Shown here piece by piece: positions 43,401 through 54,500 of a stretch of DNA of 64,000 nucleotides (position 1 is its first letter; the number at the start of each line of letters is the position of its first letter). The stretch is from Chrysogorgia sp. JL179-B06. Lineage: Eukaryota; Cnidaria; Anthozoa; Scleralcyonacea; Chrysogorgiidae. The notes beneath the pieces were generated by a model. That model made no database searches, was not told where the DNA came from, and saw only the letters and a list, made by a program, of their open reading frames with translations. A program made the position numbers and the translations under genes. The stretch spans positions 124,001 through 188,000 of the forward strand of contig JAYKKM010000040.1 of the NCBI GenBank assembly GCA_035772405.1, written 5' to 3'.

Positions 43401-43956
43401 TAATTACGGTACTCTAATAATGCCATTAATACCAACCTGACTTGAACTCTGGTCTTAAGGCTAGCAAAGAATTGACACACTTTACTTAATTTCAATATTA
43501 CACTAGTCACTCAGTTTCCTCATGTTTTTCCTGTCTTTGTTTCACGTCATTACAATGTCACACCTTATATGGTCACAATGATAAGTAATTAATTAACATC
43601 TGTAATATAAATAGGTTTCCTTTTTCTTCTTTGTGGATGATGTCATCACACCTCATGTGTATCAGTATATATAGACCTAGGCTACGTTTTTGTAATCACT
43701 TAGTCTGATGATGATTTTGTAATAAAATCGAAATATCACTTTTCAATAATCTCGTCTTGTTATTGACTCATATCTTGAGTTCTCAGGATGTCTTTATTTT
43801 TCGGAACATTATTTTTAGACATATTGAAGTTCTAACTTATTTCTCTTTTTATCCTTTTTGATAACTTAGCAGGTTTCTTATTTCTTCTTCAACTAGGTTC
43901 CTAAAGTAGATGTTAATAAAGCATTAAAGATACTAAATGAGAGAAAAAGTAAATGA
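37434..43956 (+). CDS. CASTOR: CASTOR-type cytosolic arginine sensor for mTORC1 (9 exons, 336 aa)
   Basis: Vertebrate CASTOR1/2 bind GATOR2 and release it on arginine, relieving mTORC1 inhibition. Exons: 37434-37585, 38421-38491, 38720-38907, 39314-39449, 39649-39775, 41187-41285, 41538-41620, 42192-42286, 43897-43956. The 336 aa compare with 329 in CASTOR1. Tandem ACT-domain blocks are clear: MELHILEYDL, THYLIKI, FFSFTETNDDYSIT, SKIVNSIIVPLAD, STYQGDFILV, PTLIDIMFYS, EQWRIIKIGDHPLGF and DECGIVAQIAEPL. The start at 37434 adds 14 residues before MELH, which matches human Met1, so 37476 is an alternative start. Ser124 aligns with human Ser111. The position of human Asp304 is Gly314 (CNLGHTLV for FNFDHALV). 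An alternative in-frame acceptor exists 48 bases upstream of exon 8. Intron 1 contains nothing recognisable; introns 5, 7 and 8 are transposon- or repeat-filled. Confidence 0.94.
38938..39218. mobile_element. MITE with AAGGTCGTATAACG ends in CASTOR intron 3
   Basis: Left AAGGTCGTATAACGTCTGTG and right CACAGGCATGTTATACGACC ends are inverted. The interior has TCTTGTCAGCTGAAAATTTC and a pair of AGTTGATGGAAAT/ATTTCCATCAACTTT arms. The interior is related to the TATATTGTCAGC MITE family, but the ends differ. Confidence 0.78.
39790..41150. repeat. ATCATGATCAATA and CGTCATCATTAA arrays in CASTOR intron 5
   Basis: Two adjoining arrays: 39790-40140 is ATCATGATCAATAATC-type, and 40150-41150 is a (CGTCATCAT CATTAA)n array with higher-order duplications, e.g. 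near 40445-40560 and 40860-41100. Long frames on both strands (poly-Met/Thr, Asp/Val, Ser/Leu) are consequences of the trinucleotide period. The array stops about 35 bases before exon 6. Confidence 0.93.
41757..42085 (+). mobile_element. PLE family 1 fragment in CASTOR intron 7
   Basis: Begins GCGTGGAAAAATTCCAAAAT and matches the endonuclease tail (YHQRRRLKA, RDDGGL) and 3' end of the PLE at 13706-14362, including TATAAATAGGGATCC, the ribozyme-like core and the GCCAGAGTAGCG tract. It ends about 100 bases before exon 8. Confidence 0.82.
41968..42010 (+). ncRNA. Candidate hammerhead ribozyme (PLE family 1, copy 3)
   Basis: ACCC, CTGATGA, A, GACACT, AGATTGG, AGTGTC, GAAAC, GTT, GGGT. Identical core and stem II to the 14245 copy. 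The flank ATT before ACCC differs by one base. Confidence 0.7.
42583..43411 (-). mobile_element. Pogo-like DNA transposon, internally deleted, with intact TIRs
   Basis: The left end TACCGTAATTATTCGAATAA and right end TTATTCGAATAATTACGGTA are inverted. TA at each end fits a Tc1/mariner-superfamily target duplication. Inside the ends are multiple GCGGCGTTTATTCGAGG words on both sides. A minus-strand frame (about 43271 to 42810) is the C-terminal part of a pogo/Jerky-type DDE transposase: YIQAPDVSWNKPFK, ILQWILDSWDEFP, IKKSFKSCAL, DGSEDDAIHCF, then an acidic tail. The DDE core and DNA-binding domain are missing. The element lies in CASTOR intron 8, opposite to the gene. Confidence 0.87.
42810..43271 (-). 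pseudogene. Pogo/Jerky-type transposase C-terminal fragment
   Basis: About 150 codons are open. The SWNKPFK..YDEW and LQWILDSW..P..VIKKSFK..AL....DGSEDD strings are the conserved region following the DDE domain in pogo-like transposases and their domesticated relatives. The frame ends in an Asp/Glu/Ser tail and a stop at 42810. No initiator is present: the upstream sequence is terminal repeat. Confidence 0.82.
43702..43740 (+). ncRNA. Candidate hammerhead ribozyme (second PLE family)
   Basis: AGT, CTGATGA, T, GATTTT, loop GTAAT, AAAATC, GAAAT, ATC, ACT. Stem II is six pairs, stem I three pairs (AGT/ACT), and stem III is one U-A pair with cleavage expected after ATC. Upstream is a TATATATAGACC tract. 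It lies in CASTOR intron 8, on the sense strand, between the pogo element and exon 9. Confidence 0.55.
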
Positions 43957-45569
43957 GAGAAAAGGTAACACATTAATAATTTAAAAACTATTGCCAAGAA
44001 TGGTCGGCCATTTTGAGAAGGATAACTGACGACCTTAAAATGTACACAAGGACCAAGAGGATCACTTTGGATAGAGAAGGACTTTCGTTGGTATTTTTTG
44101 CCCGTGAAGCGGATGGACTTCCTAAAAAAAGCTAGTACACATAGGACCAAGAGGAACACTTTGGATAGAGAAGGACTTTCGTAGTTTTTTTCCGTGAAAC
44201 GGATGAACTTCATCAAAAAAGCTCAGTATCTGTTGTTGCTCAGGCATAGAAATCGGTTGCAAGTGACGGTGAAAGAATTCTGAAGTTTTGGCTGTGGAGA
44301 ATACCTTCCTGACTCATGTGCTTAGATTACATTCACACATTCACAGAGCACAATTGATTTTTATGCTGGTCAACTTTATCTCAAAACGTCTTCTTATGAA
44401 GAGGAAATCATCGTTAACAACGACCAGACTGTAAAGTTTTGCGTTTGCAGGGAATATATACTCCCGCGCACTTTTTCTGATTTTTCCGCGCAATTTCTGT
44501 TTTTTCCGCGCAATTTCTCATTTTTTCCGCGCAATTTGTCATTTTTTCCGCGCAATTTGTCATTTTTTCCGCAAAATTTCTCATCTTTGCTGCGCAATTT
44601 CGGATTTTTTCCCGCGCAAGCGCAATTTCGGATTTATCCGCGCAACTACGTGATGTAGTGGCGCAACAAAGCCTGGGTAAACCAAGTATTTTATGACGTC
44701 ATAATTGTGATATTGTGAGCAGTCTATGAACTTTGATATTAAATTTCGTGTAGGTAATATAATATCAACTTTAATTTGAAAACGATACTCTCTGAAGAAA
44801 CAAGAAGTTTCGAATGGAAAAATATCGAAAAATACCGTATTAAAAAAAAATATCGAAAAATATCTATTGGAAAAAATTTCTAAGATTTGCAAGAAATAGT
44901 TTATTTCCCACGCAATATAAACTTTACAGTCTGGAAACGATTTTGCAATCTCCAGTTGACGACTCCTGTGAAAATGCATAGGTAACCCTATCTAAAGGAT
45001 GAGTAAAATATCTTTTCGCTGGTTTTTTTCTAACCAAACTGACGAAATACTTCTTGGTCTTGAGACTACTTTATTATTTTTATTAATTATTTAATTTATA
45101 TTATATATTAGAGATTTATCAGATTGAAAAATGTTTTTAAAAAAAGTTAAAAAAAATAAAAACGATCTTGAAGCCTGAAGATAAACACTGTTGGTGACGT
45201 TATTGAATGTCGAAGGTTGCATTATTTTGATGAGTATTTGGACCACAGTCATCATATAAAGGCAAGTAGATGTTGATACACATAATGTAATACTAGGAGT
45301 TCTTATTAGAAGTAAAATGCTGCCTCTGGACTGACGCAGGAGCAGTGGTACGAAGTTGGAGCAGTGTTCAGGATCAGGCATGCTAGAAGAATAATGCTAG
45401 AAATTTCTAGAGCATAGAGGATCAAATAAATAGAATGTAGAATCTACATCACATATCAAGGCGATCATATAGCCTTCTAATGTTAAAATAACATACGGTA
45501 ATCATATGGCGCATTTGTCTGATGACTGAGTTTGAGTCGAACAAAATATCTGATAATGTCCGATGACTT
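43957..45569. other. Intergenic DNA downstream of CASTOR with two tandem repeats
   Basis: Positions 44040-44225 contain two copies of a block of about 105 bp (ACACTTTGGATAGAGAAGGA, CTTTCGT). Positions 44455-44640 are about six copies of a 21-22-bp unit, CCGCGCAATTTGTCATTTTT. Runs of related AATATCGAAAAATA follow near 44815-44880. No protein-like frame was seen. CASTOR's 3' UTR must start here. Confidence 0.6.
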
Positions 45570-46045
45570 TCAGTTCACTTTGGCTCGGAAATTTAAATAT
45601 TTGCATGTAGTGATGTGTAGTTCATTCTTAACCACGAAATATGCTGTCTCAAACTTGGTTTTAGTTTTATTCAACGTGGATGGATCCATTTGATTGTGAT
45701 GTAGCAGCCCGGACACTACATCAGTGTTCGCTTTGTCGGACGTTTTTGCTAATTTCTTTGCGCGCTGTTCTATTTCTACTCCATTGGCTTTCAGATAATA
45801 ACTATAAGCCATGGTGTGAGGATGTTGTGGATCGCCACTGTTATTCTTTGCGTGATCTTTTATCGCTGAAACTCTTTAATATATCGGACAAAGTTACAGT
45901 TCGGTCGGACACCAATACACTATGGGTCGGACAAACTACTGACCTCAATTTCACTTGGGTCGGACAGAATGTCCAGCGGTTTCCTCCCTACTTCGGACAA
46001 TTTCACGAATGGGTCGGACAATGTCCGTGACCGACCGATATTTTA
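45570..46045 (-). mobile_element. hAT-type transposon fragment with GGTCGGACA subterminal repeats
   Basis: A minus-strand frame of 80 codons at 45570-45812 contains KKLAKTSDKANTDVV and FETAYFVVKNELHITTCKYL. This resembles the N-terminal portion of BED-type hAT transposases (AYFLAKEELPLTKYP-like block). The flank at 45893-46045 carries at least five GGTCGGACA/TGTCCGACC words. The arrangement parallels the HPS4 intron 12 element, which has ACCGGTCA words instead. The other end was not found. Confidence 0.5.
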
Positions 46046-47357
<1,312 letters not shown>

Positions 47358-47599
47358 ATAGATAGCGATTAAATTTCACATTCTTAATTTTTGGTAAATC
47401 TTCCGAACTTCCGGAGAAAATTCGAGTCTATATGAACTGTTTTTGGGAGTATATTTTGATATAATGAACGTAGATGGAATCTACGGAAATATGGAATCTA
47501 CTCATTCATTTATGTCTAGTGTTGGAAATATATATTTCATGTTAAAGCACATTCATGTATAGTCTCCTCCGTGGAGGACATCTGCGAAGGAGACTAAAT

Positions 47600-47882
47600 C
47601 GTGCACTATTATATATTTATACCACTCAGACACTCAGTACTTCGCGGACATTCGTGCTCCTCGTTACAACACACGTACAGTAACTCCGATGTAAATAACT
47701 TGTTTCCAAAAATTGATCACAAACAGGACTATTTCCGTAATTCATATCTTCCTAGATCAGCCAAAATGTGGAATGCTCTTCCACCACATATTAAAGCATG
47801 TAACTCGTTATCTACATTTAAATTGAAATTGTATTCAATGTATAAAGCCAAGTTGACTACATATTGTCCCCGGCCTAAATAG
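47600..47882 (+). pseudogene. Non-LTR retrotransposon RT C-terminal fragment
   Basis: A 93-codon frame reads HTYSNSDVNNLFPK, DYFRNSYLPRSAKMWNALPP and NSLSTFKLKL. This is the tail after the reverse transcriptase in jockey/CR1-group elements (FFPRTIRDWNSLP-like). The 5' part is missing, as usual for truncated insertions. The stop codon is at 47880-47882. Confidence 0.7.
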
Positions 47883-48194
47883 CTTTGATGCTTTGATTTT
47901 TACATTACTGTTAACTTATATTTTGGGGTTTGGTCTCAATTGGAACGCAAGTTCTGTTTCTTATCCCTGTCACATTATTTGTAAATACTATCTACTGATT
48001 CTTATCTATTGATTTCTTTATTGTTCTTTATTGATTTCTTTATTGTTCTTTATTATTGTGTAATTGTGATAAATTCATTAAATCCAAAAAAATTCAAATA
48101 TGCGGTAAGCTAAGTCTAAAAGGAATGCCTCAAAAGGACTTTTACATTTTCTAGAACTTTTAGCCATCCCCATGTATCACAAATTTTTCTTCAT

Positions 48195-48400
48195 TGTCTC
48201 ACACACAACGACCTTAACTCGTAATACCTCGGAATCCTTATCAGTTGGGTTTTCCGTTCACCTAAGAGTGATAAACTGAGTAGCCGAACACTTAATACAC
48301 GAGCCTGTGGATCGGATAAATAGGGTATAACCTTAAACTGCGTGATCGACTCTAAATAAATCATACTCGTACTTATAATGCACATTCGTAGTTTCGAGTG
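48195..48400 (-). repeat. Truncated SINE tail fragment
   Basis: TCGTAATACCTCGGAATCCT, ATCAGTTGGGTTTTCCGTTC, ACCTAAGAGTGATAAACT corresponds to the distal body and tail of the tRNA-derived SINE family at 48821, without its tRNA head. Confidence 0.55.
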
Positions 48401-48820
48401 CGGCGGAAGTTATTTTTCATTGGTCCGGCGTTATGCTTTGGAGGCTAGGCTTTGGGAAGGGCCAGAGGGGATGAGGGGGGGGGGGGGGGGGGCGCTTCGT
48501 TACATAACACAAGCCAAAAAGTAGCATGCATAGTTCATAAATAACATGACAGTTTTGAGGGAAACCACGTTTCAATAATAATGAAATATGAACTTCAGGG
48601 AAATTATTATGCAATTCAAATTCGACATATACTTCAAGAAGCTCTTGAGAAGCTATATATATATATATATATCAGTTACGTTGAAAAGATCAACATTCAC
48701 GCATATTTTACCGAAATAGCGTGTAAGTAGTCTAACGTTTCGAGCGAAGAGCCTTACTACTTGAACGCTATTTCGGCAGTACACGAAGCTTTTTAGATAT
48801 TTGATTAGTATATATTTAAC

Positions 48821-49083
48821 CAGCTGTTGTGGTCTAGTGGTTACCACACATGTCTACGAACTGGGAGACGCAGGTCCAAATCCTGTGTCGGACCTCCACT
48901 CAGGGTCTTAAAAACAATTGAGGAGAAAGTGCTACCTTTGCAATAATATAAGCAAATGGTAAGACTTTCGGGTCCTCTCGGATAACGACCTTAAATCGTA
49001 GGTCCTCGGAACCCCCGTCAATTGGGTTTCTATCCTGTTGAGGTATTCCGTTCAACTAAAAGAGTGATAAATCTAATAAACTA
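48821..49083 (+). mobile_element. tRNA-derived SINE (copy 2)
   Basis: Head CAGCTGTTGTGGTCTAGTGG, TTACCACA (A box), then GGTCCAAATCC (B box with one change), body CTCAGGGTCTTAAAAACAAT, GGTAAGACTTTCGGGTCCTC and CCGTTCAACTAAAAGAGTGA. About 260 bp. A decayed PLE terminus (CTAACGTTTCGAGCGAAG, 48730-48790) lies immediately upstream. Confidence 0.87.
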
Positions 49084-49809
49084 GACTAATCAAAGACTTT
49101 GTTTTAACGTTTTGTATGCTGCTGAAAGGAGTGAGATAGTGGCCAAGATTTTATCATTTTCATATTGTCGTGGATTTTTTTCATATTGTCATGAAATATT
49201 TTTCAATATGGAAACCCATATTCATGCTCCATTATAATCACGCATTCACGTGCTAAGTTGATTTATTTATAATCTTACTCGACGCAAAGTCTGCCGTTGG
49301 GGATTTTTGAACACAATATATAACGTTAATTTATCTGTAAGCTGTGTTTCAATTTCATAATAAGTTTTTCCTCAAAACGTTAACAAGAAGTGTGAATTTA
49401 AGCATTTGAAAGAAGCCATCGTAAATTAACTACTTGTTTTATGACCTCCAACGCTCCAGTTCTGCTAAAACGATTGTAGTATTTGAGCTGAAGTCAACAT
49501 TAAGGAACAGCTCTCATCTCTCAGCGAGTTCACGTCGTCCTAAAGACGTGAAAATGCTCAGAGTTGCGTTGTAAACAGAACGATGACGGTGTTGAGAATA
49601 CTCTCTGGACTACAAATTATTCATTCTTTTTGTTTCGCATGAAGATTTCGTTGTTTTGAAGGCTGCGTCGTCGAGGTTGCCGCGTATACGTCGTGCGGAC
49701 TAACCTAGTGCCAGATGTGAAAGCTACCATTTCTGTATGTTAGTTTTGATATTACAAAATAAGTGTGTTGCATGCTATTGTTATAAACTCGAATTTAGAC
49801 TCAAACTAT

Positions 49810-50295
49810 TCAGCGTACCGCTCGCTGTAAGGAATTGAACATACTATTACCGCTCGTTGTAAGGGATTGAACATACTACTGCCGCTCGTTGTAAGGGATT
49901 CAACATACTACTGCCGCTCGTTGTAAGGGATTCAACATACTACTCCCACTCGTTGTAAGGGATTGAACATACTACTACCGCTCGTTGTAAGGAATTGAAC
50001 ATATTACTACCGCTCGTTGTAAGGAATTGAACATATTACTACCGCTCGTTGTAAGGGATTGAACATACTACTCCCGCTCGTTGTAAGGAATTGAACGTAC
50101 TACTTCCGCTCGTTGTAAGGGATTGAACATTTCTATCCGTTCGTTGTAAGGGATTGAACATACTACTTCCGCTCGCTGTAAGGGATTGAACATACTACTA
50201 CCGCTCGTTGTAAGGGATTGAACATACTACTACCGCTCGTTGTAAGGGATTGAACATACTACTACCGCTCGTTGTAAGGGATTCAACATACTCGA
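49810..50295. repeat. 32-bp minisatellite
   Basis: About 15 copies of a 32-bp unit containing CCGCTCGTTGTAAGGGATTG and AACATACTAC. Copies are near-identical with no unique spacers, so it is a minisatellite, not a CRISPR array. Confidence 0.95.
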
Positions 50296-50384
50296 TTATC
50301 ATCAACTGACAGTGTTACTAATTGCTGAATTTGTTTTGCGCATGTCACACGGATAAATAATGTTTTAATAATAATGTTTACTAT

Positions 50385-50690
50385 TTATATAGCGCAAATT
50401 TGCATGTGTATATGATCAAATGTGCTTTACAACATCGACAATTTATTCTATTATATTCTGTACCTAGTACCCAGTATCCCAATCAATTAACCTTAGCTAT
50501 TTATTTTTACAGTTTTTATCATCATTAGTTTTCCTAACTATTTATCCTAACCCGCCCTGTCAATTTCCCTGTGGGAGGAAACCGGAGAAAACCTACGACG
50601 TTCGGCAGAGTGTTGACCAACTCTTTCCACGTGCGATCAAATGTCCGGAAGGCAGTGACCCTGACCACTAGACCATAAACACACCGACAT
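50385..50690. mobile_element. Interspersed SINE-like repeat with CTGTGGGAGGAAACCGGAG core
   Basis: Starts TTTATATAGCGCAAATTTGC, includes TGTGCTTTACAA, the widely shared marine-invertebrate word GTGGGAGGAAACCGGAGAAA, and ends near GACCCTGACCACTAGACC, which in reverse resembles a tRNA A box. Assigned by recognition of these words. Exact borders are uncertain. Confidence 0.55.
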
Positions 50691-51549
50691 CTTTACACGC
50701 TGTTTTAAACATCTATATTTTGTCTTTCGCATTAATACTGAGATAAAACTGTCTGCAGTACGAGTCATAAGTTCAACTTTTTTGGTTTTATGAAAATCCT
50801 CATGACGTTTACATTTTCAAGGTTATTTAATATAATAATCCAAGGATTGAAACGGACTGTAAGATTTTTCATGATTTCGGTTTAGTAAAGGTTTAAATGA
50901 TTTGCATATAGCTTGATATGGTATAGTAAGTATTATAATATACATAAATGTATTTCATGTTGTTTCGTAGCGTATGGCATAAAGTGTTACGAGGTTTTGA
51001 TGAAATATGAACTTCCGTCCACATCAGTTAAGCATTTTATCATTAGACTTCAATTCTCTGAATTTAAGTGCAGTTATATATAAACTTCATATAGTTATAG
51101 ACGATATTTCACGTTTTAAAGAGCATGTTATTTTAGTGTATGCATGTTAATTTGTGTTTGTAATTGTAGTCAAAAATAATACATGTCAATGTTTTGGGAA
51201 TATTGCCCTTTTGAACGAATTTTAATGAACATATGCACCAAATCCCATGAAACTCATAGGTGATATTTAAATATTACAATCAATATTTAGTTGTTCTGTG
51301 TTTACCTTCCTGTGTGTATGTTGGTGATAACTTCGTTATAAAATCGCCTCTGATAATAATTTTCGTGTGCTAATAATTTGCGTGTGATAATAATAATCTT
51401 CGTGTGCTAAATGGCACAGCTCTCATATAATGTTTAATTAATACATATGTCAACTTGATTTAGTCCAACTCGACGACTTCATGCATTTTGATATAATTTC
51501 TTATTTGCATTCGTTTATCATTCCAGCTGCCCTTTTCTCGTCCGCCGTA

Positions 51550-54500
51550 ATGGCCTGCACCAAGCTGTCTTCGCGTTTGGTCGTATTTCTCTTTCTTCAA
51601 GGTAAGGGAAACTAAACTAAAATGTTGTTTCTGTTGCGGTAATACTTTTGTGACTCTGTGACGATAATTTAAGTCTTTCTCGTATAATAGGCCTTCTTGT
51701 GCAGCGAGACATCGTAATATCTCAATGGTAATTGTAAAATATTTGTCCACATTTGCCCAAAAATAAAACTCAGACTTTATGTTGAGCAACCAAAATAAAG
51801 AGCAACCAAAATAAAGATTACATTATGTCTGCTTATGACATTCAGTGTCGTGTAGTACAAATTGAACCATCGGTTAAACGCAACGTCGGCTGCTTTTGTT
51901 GTGGGTAATATGCTGGTAAAATGTCCTCATTTTTTATGGAGAACTTCCTTGGATATCATGAACAACTTTGTATCTTATCTATAGTTATCATATGGAGTTT
52001 GTTTTACTTACTACGTTGTAATTTTTTAAAGTTTTGCCAAATTCGAATGTCATCATCATGTTGTGTTTTACGATATACAGATGTGGTTGTCAGGCGACAA
52101 ATCAACATATCATTCAAATTATCGAAGAACAAATGCTGGGGTGGGTCGGAGGTGTATAATGTCTCGGAGATATCTGTCACGTTTCATTCTCTGATAAAAG
52201 GCCTTCATGCTTGAATAGTTAAACCTCCCCGGCACATTATTTGGCAGTATACCAACCATTTACGGCCAGAGTTTCCGATATTTTCTACATTGCATCCTTA
52301 ACTTGCGTTACAGCCCAACTCAACCCGCAATAATTCTGTACACTTCCTACAACACTTATATCTAAATATCGAACCCACATAATCCAATTTCTGCCTGCTA
52401 ACTTTTTGACACTAGCGAATTATGAAGCCACTGTTTCCCGTTTACTGTATGCATCGTTACTACACTTGTTGACGGGAAATATAAGCCGTTTTAATATATA
52501 TATAGTATTATTAAAACAATGTATGAAAACAACATACTCGGTAAAGTAAAGCCAGCCTCAGTATCTGAAATAAACGGGGGGAAAAACAAGTCTTCCAATA
52601 GCAATAAATATTTCTGTAAAAATGAACCAGTAAATTGAAAAAAAACACATTATGTTTGAAAACATATACACCTGCAGCTGTATGAAGGTTACATGTAAAT
52701 TTTACAAATTGACTGAGCGACGTGATAATGCTGCCGTCAAAAGAACACATTGAGTTGATGACGATGATATTTGATCAAAGTAAAATCCCTCTAAAATAAT
52801 AACAGGAAGGGTAATGTAGAAAAAGTACCGACTTTTGTCTTATTATTTTCATGATTGTTCAAAGCCAGTATATCATGTTTAAGATCTAACTGTGTTTCTC
52901 AACGTAATGTAAATGAGTTATAACCTTGAAAATAATTTGCATTAGGTTTGGCTCATCCGTTTTATTTCAGTGTGTTCACATGGCTTTCGCTTAGTTCTAA
53001 AGTAGGTGACTGTCTGACACTGATGGGTATTTCATTGGATGGGCGCTGAAAAAACATTCTGATTCATGGAGGGCCAGGGTGTGTGGTCTATACTACTCTT
53101 GCAAAATGCGAATCTCGCAAATTCAACTATATTATCAACGACCTGTCCCCTGGCATTCACTGATGATGGAATTTTACCAGCTTTTCATAAAAACAAATAT
53201 ATATATATATATATATATCAAAGATATGTGAAGTGGTTGATGGTTGAGGAACATTTTCTAGTGCTACAGGAAGTTGTATTTTTAAATATACGTCCTGTTT
53301 ACCGACACGCGCGAGCAACTATTTTTGACAAGTAGATTTGCTCAAAAGCTAGTCTTGTCAACTTTTGAGACAACTATATACCATTTCTCTCTACCATTTC
53401 TCTCTTCGACAACCTACAAACAACGTCTGATATCACTAAACTTACTCCCAATTTCCTACTGGCACGAATACCTCGACTTAATATTCTTCTTCAAAGCTGT
53501 CAATAACCTGGCTAAAATCGATTCAAATCTTTTACCTACCCCGTACATACCAACAAGAACAAGAACAACAAGAATCTGCTCAACACCTGATATTGTCCAC
53601 TTTCGCCCGCGGAAATGTAGAACACTTACGTTCCAGCGTTCGTTCTTCTCGAGAATGTGCAGGACATGGAATGTTTTACCACTTCACATGCGTGTAAAGC
53701 AAATAACTTTAACAAAATTTAAAAGCTACGCTCTCTGTCATTATATGGCAGCAGTGGTTCAGTGACCCTGAAGACTCAAGGTCGTGGAAATGTCCAACAT
53801 GTAACTCATCCTGGGTCTCATCGAAGCGATCCACTGCTGCATGCAACTATCTTATTTATCTTCACATGCAGGGACTTTGCAGTAATCGGCGTACGCTGTT
53901 GCTCCCCTGCAGCCACGTTTATAAGGCAAACCTATAATAAATAATAAATAAATATTAAATATAGTTGTGTATATGTATATACGATCATCGAGGAGAGTTT
54001 GACAAGAAGTAGTAAACGTGCTACGAAGAAAATAACCAGCTGTTGTGGTCTAGTGGTTACCACATATATGTCTATGAGCTGGGAGACCGACAGGTTCAAA
54101 TCCTGGGTCGGAACTCCACTCAGGGTCTTAAAAATAATGGAGAAAGTGCTGCCTTTGCAATAATACCAGCAAATGGTAAGACTTTTAAGTCTTCTCGGAT
54201 AACGACCTTAAATCGTAGGCCCTCGGAACCCCTATCAATTGGGCTTCTAGCCTGTCACAGTATTCCGTTCACCTAAAAGAGTGAATAATAAACTAAAATC
54301 TATTTTACTGTTCACTGCAGCACGGTACGCGCGTGCGCGCGGCGAGTTAAAACGAAGAAAACTATATAGTCCGGTAGAAAAATTGTTCCTCCTATTCATA
54401 GACAAGTAAAAGTAGCGGAAGAACCGGGCAAAACGTCTCTGAATTTTTACAGTATATATTCCGTTTTATCTCTCTAGCAGCAGCTTTCTTTCAAAAATTA

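Noticed and set aside
49810..50295. Regular 32-bp repeats reminiscent of a CRISPR array
   Set aside because: The units are contiguous with no unique spacers, no cas genes are nearby, and the window is clearly animal DNA with spliced genes. It is a minisatellite.
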